This document shows positions 47,859-58,531 of a DNA stretch of 64,000 nucleotides, one piece after another. Below the pieces are notes generated by a model that saw only the letters and a list, made by a program, of their open reading frames with translations, searched no databases and had not been told where the DNA came from. The translations under genes were made by a program, and so were the position numbers. The number at the start of each line of letters is the position of its first letter. Position 1 is the first letter of the stretch. Source of the stretch: Shewanella sp. MBTL60-112-B2 (GTDB taxonomy: Bacteria; Pseudomonadota; Gammaproteobacteria; Enterobacterales; Shewanellaceae); assembly GCF_019655055.1 (NCBI RefSeq), contig NZ_BPFA01000009.1, forward strand, positions 104,571 to 168,570, given 5' to 3'.

Positions 47859-48940
47859 TGCTGGTTTACCTGGCTGAGTATTTAACCCAATTTTACACTG
47901 GGTTTAATGTATTTTCTTACGTTACCTTCCGAGCCATTCTTGGTTTGATGACGGCAATGATATTAAGTCTTTGGTTAGGTCCAAAGATGATAGCGCGTTT
48001 GCAATTAATGCAAATTGGTCAAGTCGTGCGTAACGATGGCCCTGAGTCACACTTTAGTAAGCGTGGAACGCCTACTATGGGTGGGCTTTTGATCCTTGCC
48101 GGTGTGTTTATCAGTGTATTGCTTTGGGGCGATCTTGGCAGCCGTTATGTATGGGTCGTACTATTCGTGCTGGGTAGTTTTGGCTTGATTGGCTTTATCG
48201 ATGACTACCGTAAAGTGGTCCGAAAAGACACTAAGGGCTTGATTGCTCGCTGGAAATACTTTTGGCAATCGGCGGCAGCATTAACAATAGCGGTTTACCT
48301 GTATGCATCGGCGGCAAGTCCAGGTGAAACTCAACTCGTTGTGCCTTTCTTTAAAGATATTATGCCGCAGCTTGGTGGCTTCTTTATTGTATTGGTTTAC
48401 TTCACCATTGTGGGCTCAAGTAACGCGGTTAACTTAACTGATGGTCTAGATGGTTTGGCGATTATGCCGACAGTAATGGTTGCAGCAGCATTTGCCTTGA
48501 TTGCTTACCTTTCTGGCCATGTTCAGTTTGCTAACTATTTGCACCTACCTTACTTGCCAGGCGCAGGTGAGCTGGTGATTGTGTGTACCGCGATTGTCGG
48601 TGCAGGTCTTGGCTTCTTATGGTTTAACACCTATCCAGCACAAGTGTTTATGGGCGATGTTGGCTCGTTAGCCCTTGGCGCGGCACTCGGTGCCATTGCG
48701 GTATTAGTCCGTCAAGAGATCTTATTAGTGATTATGGGCGGTGTCTTCGTGATGGAGACTGTGTCGGTGATCTTGCAGGTAGGTTCTTATAAGCTACGTG
48801 GTCAGCGCATCTTCCGTATGGCACCTATTCATCATCATTATGAGTTGAAGGGATGGCCGGAGCCGCGAGTCATTGTACGTTTTTGGATTATCTCTTTGTT
48901 CCTAGTGTTGCTTGGTTTAGCAACCTTGAAACTTAGATAG
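47858..48940 (+). CDS. mraY: Phospho-MurNAc-pentapeptide transferase
   Basis: 360 residues (E. coli 360), ten membrane helices. Transfers phospho-MurNAc-pentapeptide to undecaprenyl phosphate, making lipid I. Signatures: [11 protein letters not shown] (about 66-76), the aspartate-rich FIDDYRK (about 112-118), [10 protein letters not shown] (about 190-199) and the histidine loop APIHHHYEL near 325. Confidence 0.98.
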   Translation: MLVYLAEYLTQFYTGFNVFSYVTFRAILGLMTAMILSLWLGPKMIARLQLMQIGQVVRNDGPESHFSKRGTPTMGGLLILAGVFISVLLWGDLGSRYVWVVLFVLGSFGLIGFIDDYRKVVRKDTKGLIARWKYFWQSAAALTIAVYLYASAASPGETQLVVPFFKDIMPQLGGFFIVLVYFTIVGSSNAVNLTDGLDGLAIMPTVMVAAAFALIAYLSGHVQFANYLHLPYLPGAGELVIVCTAIVGAGLGFLWFNTYPAQVFMGDVGSLALGAALGAIAVLVRQEILLVIMGGVFVMETVSVILQVGSYKLRGQRIFRMAPIHHHYELKGWPEPRVIVRFWIISLFLVLLGLATLKLR

Positions 48941-48990
48941 CAGATTGAGTTTAACTAACTCATTTAACTTAGATACTAGATAGGTCTGAT

Positions 48991-50310
48991 ATGGCGCAGC
49001 AATATTCACACATAGTTTTAGGTTTAGGTGCGACAGGTTTGTCTGTTGTACGTTACCTGTGTGCGCAAGGGATTGTTCCTTTAGTCATGGACAGCCGAAC
49101 TCAGCCTCCGGGAGCTGATAGCTTGGCGGCGGAATTTCCTCAAGTTGAGCTAGTCACTGGTGGTTTTGATTGCCGCTATCTAGTACAGGCACAGCAGATC
49201 GTCATCAGTCCAGGTATTGCCTGCGAAACGCCGGAAGTGCGAGTCGCGTTTGATATGGGGATTGAGGTGATTGGCGATGTTGAGCTTTTCGCTAGAGAAG
49301 TGAGTAAAACATCAGCCAAGGTTATAGGTATAACAGGCTCAAACGGCAAGACTACTGTAACGACCTTAGTCGGTGAAATGGCTAAGGCTAGTGGCAGCTC
49401 TTACGCCGTGGGTGGCAACATTGGTGTGCCAGCTCTTGACCTATTGCTCGAGCCTAAAGATCTGTATGTGCTGGAGTTGTCGAGTTTCCAGTTAGAGACA
49501 ACCTATAGCTTGCACTGTGTGGCGGCGACTTGCCTTAACATTAGCGAAGATCATATGGATCGCTATAGCGATCTAGAGTCTTACCGTCAAGCGAAGCTTA
49601 AGCTTTACGAGCAGAGCAAGATGGCGGTGTTTAATCGTGAAGATGCGTTAACGCTACCTAACAACCCAACTAACCAGCAAAGCTTTGGTTTAGATGCGCC
49701 AGAGGGCGATGACTGGGGTGTTTTAGGCGGCATGATAGTGCAAGGTAGCAGTCAGATTATGCCTGTCAGTGATGTAGCGTTAGTGGGTAGCCACAACCTT
49801 GCCAATATCATTGCTGCAATGGCGCTAGCTACTGCGGCCGGTATTAAGCGTGAGTGTCAAATTGAGGTGGCTAAGACGTTCTTGGGTCTTGCTCATCGTT
49901 GTGAAGTGATTGCAGATATTGACGGTGTGACTTATGTCAACGACTCGAAGGCTACCAATATCGGTGCTACCGTTGCAGCTATAGATGGCTTGAGTGAGCA
50001 CTTAGGTGAGTTGATCTTGATCGCAGGAGGCGATGGCAAAGGCGCAGACTTTAAGCCGTTGGAACCCGTGCTCGATAAGGTCAGCCAATTAATCGTTTTA
50101 GGTAAAGATGGCGACAAAATCGCAGCAATGAAACCTGAGGCGATAAAAGTAACCAACATGGCTGAAGCGATAGCGACAGCGCAGAAGCTAGCCACTGCTG
50201 GCGACATTGTTATTTTGTCACCTGCTTGTTCAAGCTTAGATATGTACCCTAACTTTATGGCTCGCGGAGATGAATTCCGTAACCTAGTTGAAGCACTCCA
50301 TGGCGAGTAG
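48991..50310 (+). CDS. murD: UDP-MurNAc-L-alanine-D-glutamate ligase
   Basis: 439 residues (E. coli 438). Adds D-glutamate to UDP-MurNAc-L-Ala. ATP loop ITGSNGKTTVTTLVGEM (about 110-126), NISEDHMDRY and YVNDSKATN are the usual motifs, and the C-terminal SPACSSLDMYPNFMARGDEF (about 411-430) is highly characteristic. Overlaps the ftsW start by 11 bases. Confidence 0.98.
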   Translation: MAQQYSHIVLGLGATGLSVVRYLCAQGIVPLVMDSRTQPPGADSLAAEFPQVELVTGGFDCRYLVQAQQIVISPGIACETPEVRVAFDMGIEVIGDVELFAREVSKTSAKVIGITGSNGKTTVTTLVGEMAKASGSSYAVGGNIGVPALDLLLEPKDLYVLELSSFQLETTYSLHCVAATCLNISEDHMDRYSDLESYRQAKLKLYEQSKMAVFNREDALTLPNNPTNQQSFGLDAPEGDDWGVLGGMIVQGSSQIMPVSDVALVGSHNLANIIAAMALATAAGIKRECQIEVAKTFLGLAHRCEVIADIDGVTYVNDSKATNIGATVAAIDGLSEHLGELILIAGGDGKGADFKPLEPVLDKVSQLIVLGKDGDKIAAMKPEAIKVTNMAEAIATAQKLATAGDIVILSPACSSLDMYPNFMARGDEFRNLVEALHGE

Positions 50311-51514
50311 CGAGAAGCAGTTAAGTTTATTTGGCAATCGCTTAAATTGGTCGTTGCCGAATCTGTTTAGCGACAACTCATCCCCTGGGATGCAGCTGTA
50401 CGATAGAGCATTGTTATTTGCTGTTTTGTCGTTGATTTGTTTTGGCTTTGTTATGGTGATGTCAGCCTCTATGCCTGAAGCGCAAACTTTAACGGGAAAC
50501 CCGTTTCATTTTGTTTGGCGTCATGGTGCTTACCTTGTGGGCTGTGTAATTATTGCTGCAGTGGTATTACAAGTTGAGGTAAGCATTTGGCAAAGGTATA
50601 GCGTGCTTTTGCTATTTGTGGTCGGGGCAATGCTCGTAGCTGTACTTCTTGTGGGTACAACGGTAAATGGGGCGACCCGTTGGCTGTCTATCGGGCCTAT
50701 TCGTATTCAGGTGGCCGAGATTGCTAAGTTTGCTTTCGCCATCTATATGGCAGGTTACTTGGTACGTCGCCACCAAGAGATTAGAGAGAATGCTAAAGGC
50801 TTCTATAAGCCGATTGGTGTGTTTGCAGTATATGCTTTCTTGATTTTGATGCAGCCTGACTTAGGTACGGTTGTAGTGCTATTTGTTGGCACGGTTGGTT
50901 TACTGTTTTTAGCGGGTGCGCGATTACTGGATTTCTTCGCGCTGATCTTAACCGGCATTTTGGCATTTGTGGCGCTGGTGTTACTTGAGCCGTATCGTAT
51001 GCGACGAGTGACCTCGTTTCTTGACCCATGGCAAGACCCGTTTGGTAGCGGTTATCAGCTGACTCAGTCGTTAATGGCCTATGGTCGCGGAGACTGGTTT
51101 GGTCAGGGCTTAGGTAACAGTATTCAGAAGTTGGAGTATCTGCCAGAGGCGCATACCGACTTTATCTTCGCGGTGATTGGCGAAGAGCTCGGCTTTATCG
51201 GCATTGTCGCAGTATTAGCCGTGCTGCTATTTGTGGCACTGCGAGCGATAAAGCTAGGCAACATGTGTTTGGCTCTTGAGCGTGCATTCGAAGGCTATTT
51301 GGCCTACGGCATCGGGATTTGGATCTGTTTCCAAACCGTGGTTAATGTCGGCGCGAGTATCGGCATGTTGCCAACTAAAGGATTAACCCTGCCATTTATT
51401 AGTTATGGCGGTAGTAGTTTATGGGTGATGACGGCAGCAGTAATGATGCTTATCCGAATTGACCATGAAAGAAGATTGAGTGTTATCCAGGCCGTTGAAG
51501 GCCGGACAAACTAA
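50300..51514 (+). CDS. ftsW: Septal peptidoglycan glycosyltransferase FtsW
   Basis: 404 residues, SEDS family polymerase with ten membrane helices working with FtsI. Signatures: VMSASMPEAQ, TVNGATRWLSIGPIRIQVAEIAK (shortened), LQPDLGT-type MQPDLGTVVVLF, and near the end LPTKGLTLPFISYGGSS. I start at ATG 50300; the upstream TTG at 50288 would extend the overlap with murD and has no support. Confidence 0.96.
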   Translation: MASSEKQLSLFGNRLNWSLPNLFSDNSSPGMQLYDRALLFAVLSLICFGFVMVMSASMPEAQTLTGNPFHFVWRHGAYLVGCVIIAAVVLQVEVSIWQRYSVLLLFVVGAMLVAVLLVGTTVNGATRWLSIGPIRIQVAEIAKFAFAIYMAGYLVRRHQEIRENAKGFYKPIGVFAVYAFLILMQPDLGTVVVLFVGTVGLLFLAGARLLDFFALILTGILAFVALVLLEPYRMRRVTSFLDPWQDPFGSGYQLTQSLMAYGRGDWFGQGLGNSIQKLEYLPEAHTDFIFAVIGEELGFIGIVAVLAVLLFVALRAIKLGNMCLALERAFEGYLAYGIGIWICFQTVVNVGASIGMLPTKGLTLPFISYGGSSLWVMTAAVMMLIRIDHERRLSVIQAVEGRTN

Positions 51515-51516
51515 TA

Positions 51517-52626
51517 ATGAGTGAGATAATGACTAACCAAGCTGAAGAAAAACGCATTTTAATCATGGCAGGCGGTACCGGCGGCCATGTGTTTCCTGCG
51601 TTAGCGGTAGCTAAGTATTTAAGCCAGCAAGGCTGGAAAGTGCGTTGGTTAGGCACGGCTGAGCGAATGGAAGCGAGGCTTGTGCCTCAGCATGGCTTCG
51701 ATATCGATTTTATCGATATTAAAGGGGTACGTGGTAACGGCTTGATGCGTAAATTGGCGGCGCCTTTTAAAATCTTGCGCTCGGTGATGCAGGCGCGCGC
51801 TGTGATTAAAAGCTTTAAGCCTGATGTTGTAATGGGCATGGGCGGCTTTGCTAGTGGTCCAGGTGGCGTAGCGGCAAAATTATGCGGTATTCCATTAGTA
51901 CTCCATGAGCAAAATGCCATACCAGGCATGACTAATAGATTGCTATCGCGTATTGCTTCGGAAGTGTTATGCGCCTTTGAAGGCACCTTTAGCGATATCA
52001 AGGCTGAAACTGTGGGTAACCCTATCCGTAAAGAGCTGATTGCTCTTGGCGATAAGCGCGAAGCATGTTGTGACGATGATTCACTCAAAGTGCTGGTTGT
52101 TGGCGGCAGTTTAGGCGCCAAGATCTTTAACGACGTGATGCCGAGCGTTTTAGAAGGGGTGAGCAAAACTCATTCTATGACAGTTTGGCATCAAGTTGGC
52201 CGCGATAATTTGGCTAGCGTGAAAGCTGAATATCAGCGTTTAGGCCAAGATGGAAGCGTGAGTGTTGCTGAGTTTATCGATGATATGGAAGCGGCGTATC
52301 GCTGGGCCGATGTGGTGGTTTGCCGCTCTGGTGCTTTAACCGTATCTGAGCTGGCGGCAGTAGGCTTACCGAGTTTATTAGTGCCATACCCACATGCAGT
52401 TGACGACCATCAAACTAAAAACGCCAAAGTGTTAGTTAATGCTGGGGCAGCTTTTTTGCTGCCACAGCCTATCGTCGATACCAGTAAGCTGATGACAAAA
52501 CTGTCGATGCTGGCATCCGATAAACAAGAATTATGTAATATGGGCCAGCGTGCTCGAGACGTAGCCATTTTAGATGCGACAGAGCGTGTAGCTAATGTCT
52601 GTATTCGATTAGCTGAGAAGGGTTGA
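51517..52626 (+). CDS. murG: Undecaprenyl-PP-MurNAc-pentapeptide GlcNAc transferase
   Basis: 369 residues. Converts lipid I to lipid II at the inner face of the membrane. GT-B fold with glycine-rich [17 protein letters not shown] near the N-terminus, [30 protein letters not shown], and C-terminal UDP-GlcNAc site [23 protein letters not shown] 51517 gives a short extra N-terminus; Met5 (51529) is an equally plausible start. Two bases after ftsW. Confidence 0.97.
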   Translation: MSEIMTNQAEEKRILIMAGGTGGHVFPALAVAKYLSQQGWKVRWLGTAERMEARLVPQHGFDIDFIDIKGVRGNGLMRKLAAPFKILRSVMQARAVIKSFKPDVVMGMGGFASGPGGVAAKLCGIPLVLHEQNAIPGMTNRLLSRIASEVLCAFEGTFSDIKAETVGNPIRKELIALGDKREACCDDDSLKVLVVGGSLGAKIFNDVMPSVLEGVSKTHSMTVWHQVGRDNLASVKAEYQRLGQDGSVSVAEFIDDMEAAYRWADVVVCRSGALTVSELAAVGLPSLLVPYPHAVDDHQTKNAKVLVNAGAAFLLPQPIVDTSKLMTKLSMLASDKQELCNMGQRARDVAILDATERVANVCIRLAEKG

Positions 52627-52627
52627 G

Positions 52628-54097
52628 ATGAGTAACAAAGCAGAGAAGTATTCGCAGCTAAGATCCATGATCCCTGAAATGCGTAGGGTTAAGCACATCT
52701 ATTTCGTTGGAATAGGTGGCGCGGGTATGGGCGGCATAGCGGAAGTGCTTGTTAATGAAGGTTACAAGTTAAGTGGTTCTGATATTGCCCAGAGTGCGGT
52801 AACAGAGCGATTAACTCAACTTGGCGCGATTATCTACATTGGCCACGACGCAAGTCAGATAAAAGATGTCGATGTAGTTGTGGTATCTACAGCTATTAGC
52901 GCAGATAACCCAGAGCTAGTTGCAGCAAAAGAATTGCGTATTCCAGTGGTGCGCCGTGCAGAAATGCTAGCAGAGCTGATGCGTTATCGCCATGGCGTTG
53001 CCGTGGCAGGTACTCACGGCAAGACCACGACGACCAGCCTAATTGCTAGCGTTTATGGTGAAGCCGAACGCGATCCAACATTTGTGATTGGTGGTTTACT
53101 AAATAGTGCCGGTACTAACGCAAGATTAGGCCATAGTCGTTACCTTATCGCCGAGGCAGATGAGAGTGATGCAAGCTTCTTGCACCTGCAGCCAATGGTA
53201 AGTGTGGTGACCAATATTGAAGCCGATCATATGGACACCTATGAAGGCGATCTAGAGAAGCTGAAAACCACGTTTGTCGACTTCTTGCATAACTTACCTT
53301 TCTATGGCGTCGCGGTTGTCTGTATCGATGACCCTATCGTACGTGAGCTTATCCCACGTATCGGACGTAGAGTGGTAACTTATGGTTTCAGTGAAGACGC
53401 AGATGTTCGCGCATTAGATTTTAAGCAGACTGGTTATAGCTGTGAATTTACGGTTAGACGTGCCGGGATGGATGACTTGCAGTTATCGGTTAACCTGCCG
53501 GGTGAGCACAATGTCTTAAACTCATTGGCTGCTATTGCGGTAGCGACTGAAGATGAGATTGAAGATGAGGCGATTATTACTGCCTTAGCCGAGTTTCAGG
53601 GCATTGGTCGTCGCTTCCAGCAAGTTGGTGAATTTACTACGGCCAAAGGCGAGATTAAGTTGGTCGATGATTATGGTCATCACCCAAGCGAAGTCGCAGC
53701 AACGATTAAGGCGGCAAGACTCGGTTGGCCTGAGCGTCGCTTAGTCATGATCTATCAGCCACACCGTTATAGCCGTACTCGTGATCTGTATGAAGACTTT
53801 GTGGAAGTCTTATCGCAAGTGGATTGCTTGTTGATGCTTGATGTTTATGCCGCAGGTGAAGCGCCGATCCCTGGTGCCGATAGCCGTGCATTATGCCGCT
53901 CGATTCGAGTGCGTGGACAAGTTGAGCCTGTATTCGTGGCAAGTACTGAGCAACTCGAAACCGTGTTACCAGAGATCTTACAAGATGGTGACCTACTGTT
54001 GACGCAAGGAGCCGGCAGTATTGGTTTGTTGTCTCGCAGCCTAGCCGAGTCGAACCTTGGTTTTAATGCTGCAGCAACAGATGACAAAAATGCGTAA
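52628..54097 (+). CDS. murC: UDP-MurNAc-L-alanine ligase
   Basis: 489 residues (E. coli 491). First amino-acid addition to UDP-MurNAc. Signatures: [16 protein letters not shown] (about 26-41), ATP loop [12 protein letters not shown] (about 122-133), [12 protein letters not shown], and the central [13 protein letters not shown] near 338-350. In E. coli ddlB follows; here a promoter and ftsQ follow directly. Confidence 0.98.
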   Translation: MSNKAEKYSQLRSMIPEMRRVKHIYFVGIGGAGMGGIAEVLVNEGYKLSGSDIAQSAVTERLTQLGAIIYIGHDASQIKDVDVVVVSTAISADNPELVAAKELRIPVVRRAEMLAELMRYRHGVAVAGTHGKTTTTSLIASVYGEAERDPTFVIGGLLNSAGTNARLGHSRYLIAEADESDASFLHLQPMVSVVTNIEADHMDTYEGDLEKLKTTFVDFLHNLPFYGVAVVCIDDPIVRELIPRIGRRVVTYGFSEDADVRALDFKQTGYSCEFTVRRAGMDDLQLSVNLPGEHNVLNSLAAIAVATEDEIEDEAIITALAEFQGIGRRFQQVGEFTTAKGEIKLVDDYGHHPSEVAATIKAARLGWPERRLVMIYQPHRYSRTRDLYEDFVEVLSQVDCLLMLDVYAAGEAPIPGADSRALCRSIRVRGQVEPVFVASTEQLETVLPEILQDGDLLLTQGAGSIGLLSRSLAESNLGFNAAATDDKNA

Positions 54098-54132
54098 ATT
54101 AGAGCGATATAGCTTAACTTACTCATCTAATT

Positions 54133-54160
54133 TTGACGCTTGGAATAAGGGCTATATAAT
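54133..54160 (+). promoter_or_regulatory. Near-consensus internal promoter upstream of ftsQ
   Basis: TTGACG (54133-54138) and TATAAT (54155-54160), 16-base spacing, lie in the 81-base gap after murC. The predicted transcript would have only about 10-13 bases before the ftsQ ATG, which has GGGG three bases upstream. This would give ftsQAZ transcription independent of the mraZ promoter. Confidence 0.65.
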
Positions 54161-54178
54161 GGCCGATTTTCCGGGGTT

Positions 54179-54967
54179 ATGGTTGCAAAAGGAAGCCTAA
54201 AGGTGTCTTGGCGCGAGAAAGGTCAGCGTGTTCGAGTTTTGCTTTCGCAAGCCGATTGGTATTTATGTTTCGGTTTAGCATTTTTACTGTGCGTATTGAT
54301 CGGTTTATCGATGGCAGTAATGAAGCTAGATTCGGTACTAAACGATGCCGATGCGTTACCTATTGAAGCGGTTGCGATTAACGGAAAGCGGTTGTATACC
54401 GATGACAAAGAGATCCAAGTAGCACTACAGGATTTAATGCAGCGAAGCTTTTTTTCTGCCGATGTTAATCAGGTGCAAGATGCATTGGAAGCCTTACCTT
54501 GGGTGTATCAGGCCTCAGTTAGGCGCGAGTGGCCGGCTAAATTGAAGGTCTATCTGGTTGAACAAAAACCAGTTGCGCATTGGAATGGTGATGCTTGGCT
54601 CAATATTTATGGCGAAGTATTTGATGCACCGGCGAAAGAAGGTATACCTAACTTACCTTTCTTGACCGGACCTGAAGAGCAAGGTAAGTCGGTACTAACT
54701 ACTTACCAGCAGCTAGGTGAACTATTAAGAATTAATGGCTTTAACTTACAGAGTTTAAGTTTAAGCCCAAGACATGCTTGGCACGCAGAGCTGAATACTG
54801 GCATTAAGCTGGAGCTCGGACGCGAAGACAAGATGGCAAGGATACAAAGATTTATCCACGTCTACCCTCAGCTTGCCAAGCAAGACAAGAAGGTAGCAAT
54901 TGTGGATTTGCGCTACGACACAGGTTTGGCCGTAGGTTGGGATGATGCACAGAAAGAGAGCCGTTAA
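54179..54967 (+). CDS. ftsQ: Cell division protein FtsQ
   Basis: 262 residues. Bitopic membrane protein of the divisome, partner of FtsL and FtsB. Cytoplasmic N-terminus, one membrane helix (about 28-48), then a periplasmic POTRA domain (about 58-130, PIEAVAINGKRLYTDDKEI and WVYQASVRREWPAKLKVYLVEQKP) and beta domain. Follows murC without ddlB. ATG 54179; the four-base gap to ftsA suggests coupling. Confidence 0.95.
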   Translation: MVAKGSLKVSWREKGQRVRVLLSQADWYLCFGLAFLLCVLIGLSMAVMKLDSVLNDADALPIEAVAINGKRLYTDDKEIQVALQDLMQRSFFSADVNQVQDALEALPWVYQASVRREWPAKLKVYLVEQKPVAHWNGDAWLNIYGEVFDAPAKEGIPNLPFLTGPEEQGKSVLTTYQQLGELLRINGFNLQSLSLSPRHAWHAELNTGIKLELGREDKMARIQRFIHVYPQLAKQDKKVAIVDLRYDTGLAVGWDDAQKESR

Positions 54968-54970
54968 TTA

Positions 54971-56206
54971 ATGACCAAGAATCTGGATAGAAATCTGATC
55001 GTGGGATTGGACATAGGGACATCAAAGGTCGCTGTCATCATTGGTGAAGTGTTACCTGACGGTGAGATCAGTATTGTCGGCCTTGGTAACCATCCTTCAA
55101 GAGGTATGGATAAAGGCGGCGTTAACGACCTCGACTCTATCGTTCGAAGTGTACAAAGAGCACTGGATCAAGCTGAACTAATGGCTGACTGCCAAGTATC
55201 ATCGGTTTACTTGAGTATTTCGGGTAAACATATCGAATGCCAGAATGAAAACGGCATGGTATCGATTAATGACGAAGAGGTGACTCAGGAAGATGTCGAC
55301 AACGTGATCCATACCGCGCGTTCGGTAAAGATCCCAACGGAGCGTCGTATCTTACATGTGTTACCGCAAGAGTACGCTATCGACATCCAAGACGGCATTA
55401 AGAGCCCGATAGGCATGTCTGGTATGCGTATGGAAGCCAAGGTGCATATCGTTACTTGCGCCAATGATATGGCTAAGAATATCACCAAGAGCGTAGAACG
55501 CTGTGGTTTGAAGGTCGATGATCTGGTGTTCTCTGCGATTGCTTCAGCCGACTCAGTGCTGACAGATGACGAGAAAGACTTAGGTGTGTGCTTAGTCGAT
55601 ATCGGCGGCGGCACAACAGATATCGCTGTTTATACCAATGGTGCATTGCGTCATTGTGCAGTGGTTCCGGTTGCGGGTAATCAGGTGACTAACGATATCG
55701 CTAAGATATTCCGTACACCGTTATCTCACGCGGAGCAGATTAAAGTACAGCACGCTAGCGCGCGTAGCGCGATGGTGAGTCGTGAAGACAGTATTGAAGT
55801 TCCATCAGTCGGTGGTCGTCCTTCACGTAGTATGTCGCGTCATACGTTAGCGGAAGTGGTTGAACCTAGATACCAAGAATTATTTGAACTGATCTTAAAG
55901 CAGCTACGCGATAGTGGGCTCGAAGATCAGGTCGCAGCAGGTATTGTTATCACAGGTGGCACAGCATCGATTGAAGGTGCGGTGGATATCGCTGAGGCAA
56001 CATTTGGCATGCCAGTAAGAATGGCACAGCCGCTACCTGTTAAAGGTTTATATGAATATGTGGATCAACCTATTTACTCTACCGGAGTCGGGTTGCTTCA
56101 TTATGGTGCGCGCAGAGTCATCGAACGTCAGTTCGAGCGTCCTGAGCGACAAGGGGTTACCAGTCTTTGGAATCGGGTCCAGAGTTGGTTTAAAGGCGAG
56201 TTTTAG
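54971..56206 (+). CDS. ftsA: Cell division protein FtsA
   Basis: 411 residues. Actin-like ATPase that tethers FtsZ filaments to the membrane. Phosphate loops LIVGLDIGTSKVAVIIGE at the start and VCLVDIGGGTTDIAVY (about 205-220), 1C subdomain between, and a C-terminal amphipathic membrane-targeting helix (SLWNRVQSWFKGEF, last 14 residues). Thirty-one bases upstream of ftsZ. Confidence 0.98.
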   Translation: MTKNLDRNLIVGLDIGTSKVAVIIGEVLPDGEISIVGLGNHPSRGMDKGGVNDLDSIVRSVQRALDQAELMADCQVSSVYLSISGKHIECQNENGMVSINDEEVTQEDVDNVIHTARSVKIPTERRILHVLPQEYAIDIQDGIKSPIGMSGMRMEAKVHIVTCANDMAKNITKSVERCGLKVDDLVFSAIASADSVLTDDEKDLGVCLVDIGGGTTDIAVYTNGALRHCAVVPVAGNQVTNDIAKIFRTPLSHAEQIKVQHASARSAMVSREDSIEVPSVGGRPSRSMSRHTLAEVVEPRYQELFELILKQLRDSGLEDQVAAGIVITGGTASIEGAVDIAEATFGMPVRMAQPLPVKGLYEYVDQPIYSTGVGLLHYGARRVIERQFERPERQGVTSLWNRVQSWFKGEF

Positions 56207-56237
56207 TTAATAACGCAGGCAGAACGGAGAAAAGACC

Positions 56238-57425
56238 ATGTTTGAGATCATGGATAGTCATTCAGACGAGGCGGTGATTAAGGTCATCGGCGTCGGTGGC
56301 GGCGGTGGTAACGCTGTCGAGCATATGGTTAAACACAACATCGAAGGTGTTGAGTTTGTGGCAACAAATACTGACGCACAAGCGCTGCGTAAGTCTGCTG
56401 CATCAACCACAATTCAATTAGGTCGTGATGTGACCAAAGGTTTGGGCGCTGGCGCAAACCCTGAAATTGGTCGCTTAGCGGCAGAAGAAGATAGAGAAAA
56501 CATCCGTAATGCGATTAAGGGATCGGATATGATCTTTATCGCTGCGGGTATGGGCGGTGGTACTGGTACAGGTGCTGCTCCTGTAGTTGCAGAAATTGCA
56601 CGTGAAGAAGGAATTCTTACCGTTGCTGTTGTGACTAAGCCTTTCCCATTTGAAGGTAAGAAGCGTATGACCTACGCGGATCAAGGTATTGAGCAGCTTG
56701 CTAAGCATGTTGACTCATTGATCACTATTCCAAATGAAAAGCTGCTTAAAGTACTAGGCCGTGGCACTTCTTTATTAGATGCATTTGCTGCTGCTAACAA
56801 CGTACTACTAGGCGCGGTTCAAGGTATTGCCGAGCTAATTACTCGTCCAGGTCTAATCAACGTCGATTTCGCCGACGTGAAAACCGTTATGTCTGAAATG
56901 GGTAATGCCATGATGGGTACCGGTGTAGCAAGTGGTGAAGATCGTGCTGAAGAAGCTGCCGAAGCAGCTGTTGCTAGTCCATTGCTAGAAGATATCGATC
57001 TTGCTGGCGCTCGTGGTGTTCTTGTGAACATTACAGCTGGTATGGATATGAGCATTGAAGAGTTCGAGACTGTGGGTAACCACGTTAAGGCTTATGCGTC
57101 TGATAACGCAACTGTCGTAGTGGGTGCGGTTATTGATCCAGAGATGTCTGATGAGCTACGCGTAACTGTAGTTGCTACTGGTATCGGGGCAGAGAAGAAG
57201 CCTGATATTCAGCTTGTTTCTAAGCCTGCTCCACGTCCAGAGCCAATCGTACCGGCTGAGCCTCGTGCTGAGAATATCGTACCGGAAGATACGATTGCAC
57301 CGGCTATGTCACACGGCAATACAGCTACTGCAGCTCAACCACAAGTGGCAACACCTGTGACAGAGAAAAAGAACGAACTTGATTACTTGGATATTCCAGC
57401 ATTTTTGCGTAAGCAAGCTGATTAA
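56238..57425 (+). CDS. ftsZ: Cell division protein FtsZ
   Basis: 395 residues. Tubulin-like GTPase forming the Z ring. GTP-binding loop [14 protein letters not shown] near residue 18, tubulin signature [19 protein letters not shown] (about 104-122), T7 loop [12 protein letters not shown] variable Pro/Ala-rich linker (about 318-375) leads to the conserved C-terminal peptide [14 protein letters not shown], which binds FtsA and ZipA and is the target of SlmA, encoded at 19740-20333. Last dcw gene. Confidence 0.99.
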   Translation: MFEIMDSHSDEAVIKVIGVGGGGGNAVEHMVKHNIEGVEFVATNTDAQALRKSAASTTIQLGRDVTKGLGAGANPEIGRLAAEEDRENIRNAIKGSDMIFIAAGMGGGTGTGAAPVVAEIAREEGILTVAVVTKPFPFEGKKRMTYADQGIEQLAKHVDSLITIPNEKLLKVLGRGTSLLDAFAAANNVLLGAVQGIAELITRPGLINVDFADVKTVMSEMGNAMMGTGVASGEDRAEEAAEAAVASPLLEDIDLAGARGVLVNITAGMDMSIEEFETVGNHVKAYASDNATVVVGAVIDPEMSDELRVTVVATGIGAEKKPDIQLVSKPAPRPEPIVPAEPRAENIVPEDTIAPAMSHGNTATAAQPQVATPVTEKKNELDYLDIPAFLRKQAD

Positions 57426-57603
57426 TTCAAGTGTTAATAAATAGTTAACAAATATAAGGCAATACTAAAGTGTTGTCTAAAAGCTGAGTGAATTTTGGTG
57501 AATTTGCAAAGATATGCTAAGATATCCGACCAGCATAGCCTACACACGACTAAAAAGTGTGTGGTTAGTGCTCTTTATGTTGAGATAATAAACGGGTAAA
57601 TAC

Positions 57604-58524
57604 ATGATTTTTCAAAGAACTGTCAAAGAAATGGTTAAGACTACTGGTGTTGGATTGCATTCCGGCAACAAGGTGACTTTGATCATTAAACCCGCACCAG
57701 TTAATACCGGCATTAAACTTGTTCGTACCGACTTGTCACCTGCAGTGGAAATTCCAGCTGTAGCAGATCAAGTACGTGAAACAACAATGTGTACTGCTTT
57801 GGTTAATGACGATGGTGTTCGTATCTCAACAATTGAGCATCTATTCGCTGCGCTAGCCGGATTAGGTATCGATAACGCAGTTATCGAAGTTGACGCGCCT
57901 GAAATTCCAATTATGGATGGCAGTGCGAGTCCTTTTGTTTTCCTATTGCAATCAGTAGGCATCCAAGAGCAAAACGCAGCTAAGAAATATATCAAAATCA
58001 CTAAACCTATTCGTGTAGAAGACGGTGACAAGTGGGCAGAGTTAAAGCCGTTTAAAGGCTTCCGAGTCGATTTTGCAATTGACTTTAACCACCCAGAGAT
58101 CGCTCGTAGTCAACAGCATATGGTTATGGATTTTTCATCATCTGCTTTTGTTAAAGATATCAGCCGTGCTAGAACCTTTGGTTTTATGCGAGATATCGAG
58201 TACCTAAGAGCCAATAATCTTGCACTAGGCGGCAGCATGGAAAATGCTGTTGTACTTGACGAATATCGCGTCCTCAACCCCGATGGCCTGCGTTATGAGG
58301 ACGAGTTCGTTAAACACAAGATCCTTGATGCTTTTGGTGATTTGTATGTGGCGGGTCACGCGATAGTTGGTGAGTTTTGCGCATATAAAACAGGACACGC
58401 ACTTAACAACCAGTTAGTGCGTGCCATGCTTGCACAGCAAGATGCTTGGGAAATCGTGAGCTTTGAAAAAGAAGCCGATGCACCTGTCAGCTTCTCAGTA
58501 CCATCTGGTGCTGTATTCGCTTAA
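57604..58524 (+). CDS. lpxC: UDP-3-O-acyl-N-acetylglucosamine deacetylase
   Basis: 306 residues (E. coli 305). Zinc enzyme of the committed step of lipid A synthesis. Metal and catalytic residues lie in [20 protein letters not shown] (His near 79), MDGSASPF, and [16 protein letters not shown] (His and Asp near 238-242). Separated from ftsZ by a 178-base gap with its likely promoter. Its terminator lies within the opposing dciA coding sequence. Confidence 0.98.
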   Translation: MIFQRTVKEMVKTTGVGLHSGNKVTLIIKPAPVNTGIKLVRTDLSPAVEIPAVADQVRETTMCTALVNDDGVRISTIEHLFAALAGLGIDNAVIEVDAPEIPIMDGSASPFVFLLQSVGIQEQNAAKKYIKITKPIRVEDGDKWAELKPFKGFRVDFAIDFNHPEIARSQQHMVMDFSSSAFVKDISRARTFGFMRDIEYLRANNLALGGSMENAVVLDEYRVLNPDGLRYEDEFVKHKILDAFGDLYVAGHAIVGEFCAYKTGHALNNQLVRAMLAQQDAWEIVSFEKEADAPVSFSVPSGAVFA

Positions 58525-58531
58525 TCGCGAA

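Noticed and set aside
54080..54200. Short frame of about 39 codons starting inside murC and running into ftsQ
   Set aside because: Covers the strong promoter and overlaps both genes out of frame; no independent translation signal.
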